Both the position numbers and the translations under genes were made by a program. The notes under the pieces are model-generated. The model did no database searches and was not told the DNA's origin. It worked only from the letters and a program-made list of their open reading frames with translations. A stretch of DNA of 36,266 nucleotides from Elusimicrobiota bacterium (lineage in GTDB: Bacteria; Elusimicrobiota; Elusimicrobia; F11): assembly GCA_003140895.1 (NCBI GenBank), contig PLLH01000014.1, positions 18,646 to 54,911 on the forward strand, read 5' to 3'. Of the stretch, positions 15,616 through 23,043 are shown piece by piece. Each line of letters begins with the position of its first letter. Position 1 is the first letter of the stretch.

Positions 15616-16572
15616 ATGGACAACATAGCGCATACCTTGCTCGGCGTGACCCTGGCGAACGCCGGCCTCTCAAAACGATGGGGCCGTGGCACAACGGCCA
15701 CGCTGGTGATCGCCTCCAATCTTCCGGACGTGGACGCCTTGTGGGCCATGACTCAATCCCCGGGCGCCTTCCTCATGCGGCGGATGCTCACGCATTCCAT
15801 CGTGGGCGTTCCCTTGCTGGCGCTGGCCGCCGCCTGGCTTCTTAAATTCCGGTACAAGAACCTGAGTTGGAAAACGCTGATCGGCCTCACTCTTCTGGGA
15901 CTGGCCGGTCATCTCTTCTACGACCTATTAAACTCCTACGGTGTTGTTTTATTGTATCCCTTCAGTCACCACCGTTTCGAACTGGCGTGGGTGTTTATCG
16001 TCGATCTCTTTTTTTGGGGAATCCCGTTGGCCCCGTTTCTTCTATTGATCCCGTTAAAGCGATGGATCTCGTTGGAACGCCTCTCACAAATCGCGTTGGG
16101 AGCGCTGGGTCTTTATATCGGGCTATGCGGATGGGGCCGTCTCCAAGGAGAGCGCCTCCTTGAGCAAACAATTCAGCGGGAAAAATGGACGCCCGGTTTT
16201 ACGTATGTTTTTCCGGAGGCGTTGGGATGTCATCGGTTTCGGGGACTCGTTAAAGAGAATGAAACCTACCGGATGGTTCTTCTTCACGTGTTTCAACATC
16301 GAGCCGATGTAAAAATGGTCGTCACAACCGATGAAACAAACCCCGCTGTTGAAGCCGTTAAGCAAACCCCGTTCATTCAGAAACTGTTGTGGTTCGCGAA
16401 AGCTCCTGTTTGGCACGTCGAATACGCCCCAACGTCGGAAAATTCTCCCAGGCAACCATCCATCCGTGAGATTCAACTCTACGACTTACGGTTTAATTCG
16501 CTCGTCTTAAACCGCGGCGGACGACATTTCATCTTCCGGTTTGATTCCCAGGGGAACCAACTTCCCTCGTAA
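15616..16572 (+). CDS. YdjM/YfhP-family membrane-bound metal-dependent hydrolase-like protein
   Basis: This 318-aa protein opens with MDNIAHTLLGVTLANAGL and carries ASNLPDVDAL, MLTHSIVG and GHLFYDLLNSYGVVLLYPFS. These conserved His/Asp motifs mark the YdjM (DUF457) family of inner-membrane predicted metal-dependent hydrolases. Four or five hydrophobic segments occupy residues about 60-190, and the remaining about 130 residues form a soluble domain. The biochemical role of the family is not settled; membrane lipid or envelope stress functions have been proposed. A GGAG at 15597-15600 lies 15 bases before the ATG, longer than usual; an in-frame CTG at 15604 is a less likely start. It is divergent from mrcB. 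Confidence 0.8.
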   Translation: MDNIAHTLLGVTLANAGLSKRWGRGTTATLVIASNLPDVDALWAMTQSPGAFLMRRMLTHSIVGVPLLALAAAWLLKFRYKNLSWKTLIGLTLLGLAGHLFYDLLNSYGVVLLYPFSHHRFELAWVFIVDLFFWGIPLAPFLLLIPLKRWISLERLSQIALGALGLYIGLCGWGRLQGERLLEQTIQREKWTPGFTYVFPEALGCHRFRGLVKENETYRMVLLHVFQHRADVKMVVTTDETNPAVEAVKQTPFIQKLLWFAKAPVWHVEYAPTSENSPRQPSIREIQLYDLRFNSLVLNRGGRHFIFRFDSQGNQLPS

Positions 16573-16597
16573 CGCATCGATATTTTCACGTCCCTTC

Positions 16598-16626
16598 TTG
16601 TGCGATGAGTCCTGTCCTCGTATACT
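16598..16626 (+). promoter_or_regulatory. Promoter for the HAMP-HAMP-TrmH operon, apparently leaderless
   Basis: TTGTGC (16598-16603), a 17-base spacer and TATACT (16621-16626) form a good sigma-70-type promoter in the spacer after the stop at 16572. Transcription should begin about 7 bases past the -10, at or next to ATG 16634. There is no ribosome-binding site, which agrees with leaderless translation. Confidence 0.6.
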
Positions 16627-16633
16627 TGCCTTC

Positions 16634-17056
16634 ATGAGACGCCACTTCATCACTCATCCAAAATTTCAAACCGCCTTCACCTTGTCCTTCGTCGTCGGGG
16701 CGTTGCTGATGGTCCTTATCATCGGGGGGGCCAACATCCTGGCCTTGCAAATGCTGGCGAACAGCCCGACGCTGCCGATGGCTCAAAAAACGGCTCTCGC
16801 GCAACAAGCCTCCTCTTTCTATCAACTCATCTTGTGGCTGGGGCTCTTGACCGTCGCGGGGCTCACGCCGTTCGCTCTTTTTCTGTCTTATAAATTTATC
16901 GGACCATTGAACCGCCTCGAATTATGGATGGAACAGAATTTGCTGGGGCAGGATCCTCCTTTTCTAACCCTGCGCAAAAAAGATGAAATGATGCCTGTCA
17001 GCGCCGTTCTAGGGCGGCTCCTCCACAAATACTCGGCGCGGCTCCGGAGACAATAA
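16634..17056 (+). CDS. Minimal two-TM HAMP-like protein, first of a pair
   Basis: The 140-aa protein has a short basic N-terminus, a membrane helix (about 14-40, VVGALLMVLIIGGANILAL), a short periplasmic loop of about 25 residues, and a second helix (about 62-88). It then has a HAMP-like segment (YKFIGPLNRLELWMEQ ... LRKKDEMMPVSAVLGRLL) and ends there. No kinase, cyclase or chemoreceptor output domain follows, and the loop is too short for a sensor domain. The frame extends upstream to 16541, but the promoter at 16598-16626 and the character of the sequence favour ATG 16634. Its stop overlaps the start of the next gene (TAATG). It could pair with the next protein as a membrane signalling or regulatory complex (inference). 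Confidence 0.75.
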   Translation: MRRHFITHPKFQTAFTLSFVVGALLMVLIIGGANILALQMLANSPTLPMAQKTALAQQASSFYQLILWLGLLTVAGLTPFALFLSYKFIGPLNRLELWMEQNLLGQDPPFLTLRKKDEMMPVSAVLGRLLHKYSARLRRQ

Positions 17057-17475
17057 TGGCATCGACGCGCTTTATCCTCCATCCTGTTCTCGGTCATCAG
17101 CGAAGCCGCAAGATTTTCTTTCTCTATCTCGCCCTCTCCATCACGATCGGCCTTCTTGTTAATTGGAAAATGGACTCTCTTCTTCACCAAGCCGGCATCT
17201 ATCCAGAAATGATCCGGGACGGGCGCAACGGGCTGGCTTCAATTCTTTTGTCCACCAACACCCGGCTGTTCCTGGTTCTTTTTTCCGCCCTTATCGCCGG
17301 CACCTTGACGGCGAAACATGTGGTGGGCCCCGTCAACCGAATCCGGAATTGGCTTGAAGACTGGGAAAAAGGAATCGATGTTCCCAAACTGGCCGTTCGC
17401 AAAGGAGACAAATTTTCCGATCTGGTCCGCCTCCTGAACGAATTCCGTGACAAGATCCAGCAATCCCGGCAGTGA
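17056..17475 (+). CDS. Minimal two-TM HAMP-like protein, second of a pair
   Basis: This 139-aa protein has the same plan as the one before it: basic N-terminus, membrane helix (about 20-38, IFFLYLALSITIGLLVNW), a periplasmic loop of about 33 residues, a second helix (about 70-88), then a HAMP-like segment (AKHVVGPVNRIRNWLED ... KGDKFSDLVRLLNEFRD), and it stops. The conserved Pro after the second helix and the spacing match HAMP AS1, and the DKFSDL region matches AS2. It overlaps the genes on both sides (TAATG and GTGA), which implies tight translational coupling and fixed stoichiometry. No output domain is present. It is probably a paralogue of the first protein; the partner and signal are unknown. 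Confidence 0.75.
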   Translation: MASTRFILHPVLGHQRSRKIFFLYLALSITIGLLVNWKMDSLLHQAGIYPEMIRDGRNGLASILLSTNTRLFLVLFSALIAGTLTAKHVVGPVNRIRNWLEDWEKGIDVPKLAVRKGDKFSDLVRLLNEFRDKIQQSRQ

Positions 17476-18293
17476 TCCCATCCAATAACGTCATTTCAAC
17501 CCGATCCAACCCCGTTGTTCGGCGGCTCCGTTCCGTCCGTGACGGAGATGAGAAAAAATTGATTTTCGTCGAAGGGGAAAAGCTGATCGAGGAGCTGGCC
17601 AAATCGAAAATTCACGTCGAGAGCGTTTATTGTTTTCTCGAACAAGAAAAGGCCGTCTCTGATATTTTTAAGGAACACTCTCGCCCCATCCCAAAAATCA
17701 CTTTTCTCTCCAACGATGTCATGGCCTTTGTGTCTGATCTCCAAACGCCGCCCGGAATGATCGCCGTCGCCAAACGGCCGGAGGTCAAAGGTCCCCGCCC
17801 AGGCGGGCCCCGCCCAGACGGGGGGGACAGCAACAGCCTCATCCTCGTCTTGCATGAACTTCAGCTGCCTCAAAACGTGGGAGCCTTGTTTCGAACGGCG
17901 GAAGCCTCCGGCGTCTCGGAGGTCTGGTGTGTCGGGCGATCAGTGGACCCCTTCAACCCCAAAGTGATTCGCGGATCCATGGGAAGCGTGTTTCGAGTCC
18001 CGCATAACCTGTTTTCCGGATTGACGAAAGCGATGGAGGAATTATCCGCGCGCGGCATTAAAACCATAGGTGCCAGCCAACATGGAACGACCTCCTACGA
18101 TCAAGTGGACTGGCGGAGCGCCTGCGCTCTTCTCTTGGGATCGGAAGGGAAAGGATTCAGCGAAACCGACCTGCCGGCCTTGAGCGAAACCATTCAAATT
18201 CCCATGAAAGGCCTGGTGGAATCCTTGAACGTCGGGACGGCCGCGGCCGTCTGTTTGTTCGAAGCCGCGCGTCAACGACGAAACGCCGTATAA
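17472..18293 (+). CDS. TrmH/SpoU-family RNA 2'-O-ribose methyltransferase
   Basis: The 273-aa protein has an N-terminal substrate-binding domain (STRSNPVVRRLRSV ... FVEGEKLIEEL, as in RlmB/TsnR-type enzymes) and a SPOUT catalytic domain. The three SPOUT motifs are visible: LPQNVGALFRTAEASGV with the conserved Asn-Arg, LLLGSEGKGF, and IPMKGLVESLNVGTAAAV, which form the knot that binds S-adenosylmethionine. The target is probably 23S rRNA or tRNA and cannot be fixed by sequence alone. The GTG start overlaps the previous stop (GTGA). The linker between the two domains contains PRPGG-PRPDG-G, encoded by two copies of a 15-bp GC-rich unit, which looks like an in-frame insertion. Confidence 0.92.
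   Translation: MIPSNNVISTRSNPVVRRLRSVRDGDEKKLIFVEGEKLIEELAKSKIHVESVYCFLEQEKAVSDIFKEHSRPIPKITFLSNDVMAFVSDLQTPPGMIAVAKRPEVKGPRPGGPRPDGGDSNSLILVLHELQLPQNVGALFRTAEASGVSEVWCVGRSVDPFNPKVIRGSMGSVFRVPHNLFSGLTKAMEELSARGIKTIGASQHGTTSYDQVDWRSACALLLGSEGKGFSETDLPALSETIQIPMKGLVESLNVGTAAAVCLFEAARQRRNAV
17793..17822 (+). repeat. 15-bp tandem repeat (2 copies) in the TrmH-type gene
   Basis: CCCCGCCCAGGCGGG is followed directly by CCCCGCCCAGACGGG, with one mismatch. Each unit is nearly palindromic (CCCGCC/GGCGGG) and a multiple of three, so it adds five residues per copy (PRPGG, PRPDG). It lies in the inter-domain linker. Confidence 0.85.
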
Positions 18294-18401
18294 CCCGGAG
18301 CCTCCAAGCAAATCCTTTTCGAGATGCTCTCTCCTTCTTTTTTTCATAATCTCGACTAACAATTCATCCATCGAAAAAAAAAGGAACTAAGGAGAGTCGC
18401 C

Positions 18402-18734
18402 ATGGGACAAGAACGCCGAAGAATGACACGGCTGGAATCCAACTTCTTTGTGGAATTTGAAACATCGATGCAGGAGGTGGCCGGGCGGGGCGTGGTTGTG
18501 GACGTCAGCATTGCCGGGCTGGCGGTGGACACGGAAGCGGAACTGAACATTGGAGACGTGCTGCTCTGCCACGCTGAAATCCCGTTCACGGTCAAAGCCA
18601 AAGTTGTCCGTCAGGTGAAACCCGGGCAAATGAAACGCTACGGTTTGCAATTCGTCGGACAAAGTTTTATCGAAAAGCTCTTGCTCAGAAAACTTCTAAA
18701 AGGAGAACGGAAGACGCGTAAAGTGTCGGCCTAA
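18402..18734 (+). CDS. PilZ-domain protein (c-di-GMP receptor)
   Basis: The 110-aa protein is a stand-alone PilZ domain. The c-di-GMP-binding signature is present: an N-terminal RRRMTR (RxxxR) and VVDVSIAGLAV (D/NxSxxG), followed by beta-strands ending RYGLQFVGQSF. It should be a soluble receptor that changes conformation on binding c-di-GMP and acts through protein partners such as motility or secretion machinery. A good ribosome-binding site (AAGGAGAG) lies 7 bases before the ATG. The 108-bp upstream spacer holds a loose inverted repeat (CGAGAT ... ATCTCG) with a T-rich loop and no clear promoter. A degenerate GGDEF protein at 23587-24111 is the only other c-di-GMP-related gene in the window. 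Confidence 0.9.
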   Translation: MGQERRRMTRLESNFFVEFETSMQEVAGRGVVVDVSIAGLAVDTEAELNIGDVLLCHAEIPFTVKAKVVRQVKPGQMKRYGLQFVGQSFIEKLLLRKLLKGERKTRKVSA

Positions 18735-18738
18735 ATTT

Positions 18739-19236
18739 ATGTCGATGAAAACACACCTCTGGATTATCTGCGCGGCCCTTCTCACGTTCAATCCCCTGAT
18801 GGAGGCCGCCTATAAAATGGGGATCAACCAACCCCTCCCAGCCAAAGGGAAACACGCCTCCTCCACTGGAAAAAGCGGGAAATCAACCGGGCCCGCCGCG
18901 GGGCGCGAGGCCTTCGATGATGAACAGCCGGTGCTCCAGAATCTGTCCGAGAAGTTCGACATCTCTGTGGAGCGCCTCCGGTACTTAAGAGGGATTCACA
19001 ATGGATATGAGGAAATCGTCCCGGCCCTCATCGTCGCCCGGGAAGCGAAAGTTGAAGTGGGCCGGATCTTGAAGGACCGCATGAATGGAAAAGCCTGGAA
19101 ATTCATCGCCCATCTTTACCTGGTTGACCTCAAGCCACTTAACGAAGAAGTGATCGATCTCTTGAAACCCATTCGAAAACGCGTCTCCAAAGAGGCGATG
19201 GCGGAGCGCCCCACCGCCCGTCAATCGTCTAAATGA
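18739..19236 (+). CDS. Secreted protein of unknown function
   Basis: This 165-aa protein has a signal peptide at its N-terminus (MKTHLWIICAALLTFNPLM, cleavage near residue 24). A low-complexity Gly/Ser/Lys linker (about 30-55) follows. A helical domain comes next: LSEKFDISVERLRYLRGIHN, YEEIVPALIVAREAKVEVG and a basic C-terminal tail. The helical part resembles short regions seen in secreted hypotheticals, but I do not recognise a named family. No ribosome-binding site is clear before ATG 18739, and M3 (18745) is an alternative. It follows the PilZ gene by 4 bases and overlaps the next gene by ATGA, so it is in an operon. Confidence 0.7.
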   Translation: MSMKTHLWIICAALLTFNPLMEAAYKMGINQPLPAKGKHASSTGKSGKSTGPAAGREAFDDEQPVLQNLSEKFDISVERLRYLRGIHNGYEEIVPALIVAREAKVEVGRILKDRMNGKAWKFIAHLYLVDLKPLNEEVIDLLKPIRKRVSKEAMAERPTARQSSK

Positions 19237-20126
19237 AAAACAAACCGCCCGTCGGTTTTATCGGCCTTGGCATTATGGGAATGGCGATGGCCAAAAACGC
19301 CAAGAAAGCCGGCTATGAGGTTTCTGTTTTCAACCGTTCCGAACCGCGCCGCAGGGAGGCGGAAAAAGCGGGCTTGCGTGTCGTCTCCTCTGCGTCTGCG
19401 TTGGCTGACGTGTCAGACGCCCTGATCGTGATGGTCACGGATCCGTCCGCCGTTCGGGACGTTCTCACGGGCCACCAGGGCCTTCTGCGCGCGAACGTGG
19501 CGGGAAAAACATTGATCCAAACCAGCACCCTTGACGAGCCGTCCACGCTGGAATTCGCCAAAGAAGCCCACGCCAAAAAGATGTTCTTTTTGGACTGCCC
19601 CGTGACGGGCAGCAAAAAACAAGTGGAAGAAGCGGCATTGATCCTTTTGGCCGGCGGCGACGACGCCCTTATTGAAAAATGGAAACCGTTCCTTCTCTCG
19701 ATGGGAAAATCCATCGTTCACGCCGGAGACATTGGGAAAGGGACGGCGCTCAAACTCTGCATGAATTTGATCGTGGCGCAAATGACAACGGCCCTCTGCG
19801 AATCCGTGGCCCTCGCCAAAGCGCAAAACCTGGCGCCGAAGAAAATCTTCGACGTCCTCGCCCAAAGTCCGGCGCTGGGTTGCGGTTACTTTAAGATCAA
19901 AGAGAAAGCGCTCCTGGAACAACAGTTCGCCCCGGCGTTTTCATTGCGCAACATGCTTAAAGACGTGCGTTTTATGGATCAAGCGGGGAAAAACCACCGG
20001 CTTCCGCTCCCGGTCACTCAAGCCGTCCGTTTCCTGATGGAAGCCGCCGTCACAGACGGATATGGGGACGAAGACCTGACGAGCGTCATCAAAGTTCTTC
20101 GACCGTCGACAAACCCGTCAGTTTAG
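19233..20126 (+). CDS. Beta-hydroxyacid dehydrogenase (3-hydroxyisobutyrate dehydrogenase/GLYR family)
   Basis: The 297-aa cytoplasmic oxidoreductase has an N-terminal Rossmann domain with GFIGLGIMGMAMAKN (8-22) and VFNRS, where the basic residue after the second strand suggests NADPH use. The substrate motif DCPVTGSKKQVEEAAL (121-136) follows, then the catalytic lysine K174 with N178 in GKGTALKLCMNLI, and a helical C-terminal domain. The GSKKQ form of the substrate motif is closer to the GLYR/succinic-semialdehyde or glyoxylate reductase branch than to true 3-hydroxyisobutyrate dehydrogenases. The substrate is therefore probably a short-chain semialdehyde or glyoxylate (inference). It overlaps the preceding secreted-protein gene by 4 bases. 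Confidence 0.9.
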   Translation: MKNKPPVGFIGLGIMGMAMAKNAKKAGYEVSVFNRSEPRRREAEKAGLRVVSSASALADVSDALIVMVTDPSAVRDVLTGHQGLLRANVAGKTLIQTSTLDEPSTLEFAKEAHAKKMFFLDCPVTGSKKQVEEAALILLAGGDDALIEKWKPFLLSMGKSIVHAGDIGKGTALKLCMNLIVAQMTTALCESVALAKAQNLAPKKIFDVLAQSPALGCGYFKIKEKALLEQQFAPAFSLRNMLKDVRFMDQAGKNHRLPLPVTQAVRFLMEAAVTDGYGDEDLTSVIKVLRPSTNPSV

Positions 20127-20184
20127 GAACATCGTCGTTTCGTTGGTGTCATATCATTTAGAAATCGTTTGAGGAGGTACTTCA

Positions 20185-20799
20185 TTGGAACACGTAGCAT
20201 GGAAAAATATCCTGGCCGCAGGATGGCCGGTTTTGTCCGTTCTCTTGATCGGATCGATCACGACGTTCGCCGTCCTTTTTGAACGTTGGCGCACCTATTC
20301 GAAAATCGAACCCAATTCAAAACCTTTTTTGGAATCCGTCCGGAAAGCCGCGGACATTCAAAAAATCATCGCCTGGTGTGAAAACTCCGACCAGCCTCTG
20401 GCGCAAATCACCGCCCATATTTTCAAGGCGGCGGCGTCCCGGGACGACAAAGAACGGGCCCTTCAACGCTCCATCCAGATCCAGGTCCAAACGCTTGAAA
20501 CCCACGTCTCCGTTTTGGGAACCATCGCGAGCGTGGCTCCCTTCGTGGGACTCCTGGGAACGGTGATCGGGATCATCCGCGCGTTTCGCGCGGTCTCCAT
20601 GTCCGCCTCGGGAGGGGCCACGATGGTCGCGCTCGGTATCGCGGAAGCGTTGGTGGGAACCGCCGCCGGCTTGATTGTGGCCATCCCGGCGCTCTTGGCC
20701 TACAACTTCTTCGTCAACAAATTGCGGCGCCTCACTCAGGATTGGGAAATTGTGGGAAGTGAACTCGTGGATCTGTCGCTCAAAAACTCGCGAGGCTGA
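20185..20799 (+). CDS. exbB: ExbB/TolQ/MotA-family proton-channel protein
   Basis: The 204-aa inner-membrane protein has a first helix near residues 10-30 (WPVLSVLLIGSITTFAVLF), a cytoplasmic domain (about 35-110), and two further helices: VAPFVGLLGTVIGIIRAF and ALGIAEALVGTAAGLIVAIPAL. The last two are the conserved ExbB/TolQ channel helices. With ExbD it uses the proton gradient to drive TonB- or TolA-type force transmission. The start is TTG 20185, chosen because a strong GAGGAGG lies 7 bases upstream. With ExbD and TonB directly downstream this is an Exb/TonB-type set and not a flagellar MotA. No TonB-dependent receptor is encoded in the window. Confidence 0.93.
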   Translation: MEHVAWKNILAAGWPVLSVLLIGSITTFAVLFERWRTYSKIEPNSKPFLESVRKAADIQKIIAWCENSDQPLAQITAHIFKAAASRDDKERALQRSIQIQVQTLETHVSVLGTIASVAPFVGLLGTVIGIIRAFRAVSMSASGGATMVALGIAEALVGTAAGLIVAIPALLAYNFFVNKLRRLTQDWEIVGSELVDLSLKNSRG

Positions 20800-20801
20800 T
20801 C

Positions 20802-21227
20802 ATGAAAGCCGGAGCTTCGCAGGGAACGGGCCGATACCACATACAAGCGGACATCAACATGATTCCGCTCATCGACGTGGCCTTGGTTCTATTGATTATT
20901 TTCATGGTGATCTCGCCCATTCTGGTGGAGTCTCAAATGCGCGTCAACCTCCCCAAAGTGAGCGACGCCGGGAAAGCGGAAGAGCGCGCCCTCAAAGTGG
21001 AGATCGCCGCCGATGGAACCATGGCGTATCAGGGCCGCGTCGTTAACCGAAACAATTTGCGAATGATCATGACGCAGGATCTCCCGCCGGGACACCGCGC
21101 CTCGATTTTAATCCAGGCCGACAAAGACGTGGCCTTCGACAGCGTCGTGTTCGTGATGGACTTGGCCAAGCAACTGAAAATCGAAAAAATGGGCGTGGCG
21201 GTGATCCCGAAACTCGTCAATCAATGA
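20802..21227 (+). CDS. exbD: ExbD/TolR-family biopolymer transport protein
   Basis: This 141-aa protein has a short cytoplasmic N-terminus, one membrane helix that begins INMIPLIDVALVLLIIFMV, and a periplasmic domain. The Asp in MIPLIDVALVLL is the protonatable residue of the family. The periplasmic part (VEIAADGTMAYQGRVVNRNN and ILIQADKDVAFDSVVFVMD) matches ExbD/TolR. It starts 2 bases after exbB and overlaps the TonB gene by 4 bases (ATGA), so the three subunits are made from one message. Confidence 0.93.
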   Translation: MKAGASQGTGRYHIQADINMIPLIDVALVLLIIFMVISPILVESQMRVNLPKVSDAGKAEERALKVEIAADGTMAYQGRVVNRNNLRMIMTQDLPPGHRASILIQADKDVAFDSVVFVMDLAKQLKIEKMGVAVIPKLVNQ

Positions 21228-21976
21228 AAAATTATTTTCTCTCCTCCACCGCTGTTCACGCCGCCGTCCTGGGCGCTTTTCTGTTGTTCTCCTGGATCAA
21301 AGGCCCCTCGAGTCCGTATATCATGATCGACGGGTTTGATTTCGTGGGAGGGGGAGGAGGCGGGGGGGGCGGAGGCGGCCCCAAAGCCGCGCAGATGGGT
21401 CAAGTGGTGCCGCAACCGGTTAAGATCCCGATGCCGGCCAAGCCGGCGCCGGTTCAAAAAGCTCAAACCGCTGAAGAAACCTGGAAAGTGCTCAATAAAC
21501 AATCGGAGAAAGTGCCGGTCAAACGCGAAACGACAGAGGTCCCCGTCGAACGAGGAGAAAAAACCCAGGGCGAACAATCCAATATCATTCGACGAGGCGT
21601 CGCGGAAGGAACGACAGCCGGCAACGGCTCGTTTGACTTTGGCGCCGGAGGAGGGACCGGACGCGGCGTGGGCATCGGCGTCGGTGACGGGGTGGGAGGC
21701 GGGTTCGGTTTCGGCAGCTATCTGCGCATCGTCCGGCAACGAATTTGGTTGGAATGGACACAGGTGTACGGCAGCAATCAAAAGTGTGTTGTCGGACTCA
21801 CCATTCAACGGGATGGGAATGTGACGAACATTAAACTCGAAAAATCATCCGGAGACTCTTTTTACGACACTGTCGCCCTCCGGGCCGTCCGAAACGCCTC
21901 ACCGCTCCCGCCGCTCCCGGAAGGTTTCCCGAAATCGGAACAACGTTTCCGGATTCAATTCCGGTTGATTGAATAA
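21224..21976 (+). CDS. tonB: TonB-family energy transducer with glycine-rich linkers
   Basis: The 250-aa protein has an N-terminal membrane anchor (STAVHAAVLGAFLLFSW), a long disordered middle and a TonB C-terminal domain (about 165-250). The C-terminal domain has RQRIWLEWTQVY, VVGLTIQRDGNVTNIKLEKS, a YDTVALRAVRNASPLPPLP segment and a final FRIQFRLIE strand. The linker is unusual: an 11-Gly run (43-53) and a second Gly-rich block (about 145-166) flank a shorter Pro/Lys region, where typical TonB has mainly Pro-Glu/Pro-Lys repeats. It should span the periplasm and pull on outer-membrane receptors using ExbBD energy. The Gly run is coded by a G-rich tract that includes eight consecutive Gs. Confidence 0.88.
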   Translation: MKNYFLSSTAVHAAVLGAFLLFSWIKGPSSPYIMIDGFDFVGGGGGGGGGGGPKAAQMGQVVPQPVKIPMPAKPAPVQKAQTAEETWKVLNKQSEKVPVKRETTEVPVERGEKTQGEQSNIIRRGVAEGTTAGNGSFDFGAGGGTGRGVGIGVGDGVGGGFGFGSYLRIVRQRIWLEWTQVYGSNQKCVVGLTIQRDGNVTNIKLEKSSGDSFYDTVALRAVRNASPLPPLPEGFPKSEQRFRIQFRLIE

Positions 21977-21985
21977 CCAACGCCC

Positions 21986-23032
21986 ATGCGCATCCTCATT
22001 GTTCAACTCAGACGAATCGGCGATATTTTACTGACGACGCCCGTCGCCTCTTATCTCAGACACACCTTCCCGGACGCCACCATCGATTTTCTGGCGGAGT
22101 CGCCGGCCACCTCCGTTCTTGAAACCAATCCCCATATCAACCAGGTGTGGACGTATGACAAAGCCCACCCGTGGAAAGCCATTCAAGACATCCGGTCCCG
22201 CCGGTACGACGCCGTGCTTGATTTCATGAACAATCCGCGCACGCGCTATCTCACGGGATTAAGCGGAGCCCGCTGGCGCATTGGATTTCAGTCCTCCATC
22301 TCTCGCCTTTTCTACAACGTGTCCTTGCCCGTCCCCAAATTGCCCGAGTACGTGCCGATTCGGAAATTGCGGCTCGCGTCATTCTGGTTAAACGAGGCCG
22401 GACTTCCGTCGCCGGGAACGCCTCCGCCGCCACCTCTCAGTTTTCGCCCGGAACTTTATCTCACGGAAGAAGACGAGGCCTTCGCGACACGCTGGGTCCA
22501 GGAACAGAAACTGAACCGGCGCCCCGTTATTTTGATCCCAACCCACCAACATCCCATCCGAAGGTGGCGAGCCGACGGGTTCCGGAACGTGGGACTTGCT
22601 CTCGCTAAAGAATCCGGCGTTAACGTGTATCTGGCGTGGGGCCCGAATGAAAAAGATCTTGTGTCGAAAATTCGGGGAGGCCGTGAAACGGAATTGGGGC
22701 TTCTGCCTCTGACCACCCTGCGCCAAGCGGCCGCTCTCTTTAAAAAAGCCGCCTTGATCGTCACCAATGACTCAGGCCTCATGCATCTGGCCGTTTCGGT
22801 CGGGACGCCGACGGTGACGCTCTATGGCCCCACGCGGCCCATCGACTGGAATCCAGGGTTGGCTCAACCCCGCGCCGATTCGGCTCCGCATGATATTGCC
22901 TTGAACGCGCCGGATGTCGCCTGTTTGGGGTGCCATCTGCTGAAATGCCCCATCGGACACCTTTGCATGAATCAATTAAAAGACGAAACGGTTCTCAACG
23001 CCTGCAAAACGCTGCTGCCGGCGGAACAATGA
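21986..23032 (+). CDS. Glycosyltransferase family 9 (heptosyltransferase-like)
   Basis: The 348-aa protein starts MRILIVQLRRIGDILLTTPV, the standard opening of ADP-heptose:LPS heptosyltransferases (GT9). It also has PVILIPTHQHPIRRW in the donor-binding half, the ALIVTNDSGLMHLA motif and GTPTVTLYGPTRPIDW. It should be a cytoplasmic, membrane-associated GT-B enzyme acting on LPS core or a related glycan. The C-terminus has four Cys (VACLGCHLLKCPIGHLCM) that could bind metal, as seen in some GT9 members. It begins 9 bases after tonB and is followed immediately by the DUF4254 gene pair; GT9 and DUF4254 genes are often neighbours, which points to glycan assembly. Confidence 0.9.
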   Translation: MRILIVQLRRIGDILLTTPVASYLRHTFPDATIDFLAESPATSVLETNPHINQVWTYDKAHPWKAIQDIRSRRYDAVLDFMNNPRTRYLTGLSGARWRIGFQSSISRLFYNVSLPVPKLPEYVPIRKLRLASFWLNEAGLPSPGTPPPPPLSFRPELYLTEEDEAFATRWVQEQKLNRRPVILIPTHQHPIRRWRADGFRNVGLALAKESGVNVYLAWGPNEKDLVSKIRGGRETELGLLPLTTLRQAAALFKKAALIVTNDSGLMHLAVSVGTPTVTLYGPTRPIDWNPGLAQPRADSAPHDIALNAPDVACLGCHLLKCPIGHLCMNQLKDETVLNACKTLLPAEQ

Positions 23033-23043
23033 AGGAGGAAATG

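Noticed and set aside
16541-16633. Upstream start for the first HAMP protein
   Set aside because: It overlaps the previous gene and the promoter at 16598-16626; the sequence is not protein-like.
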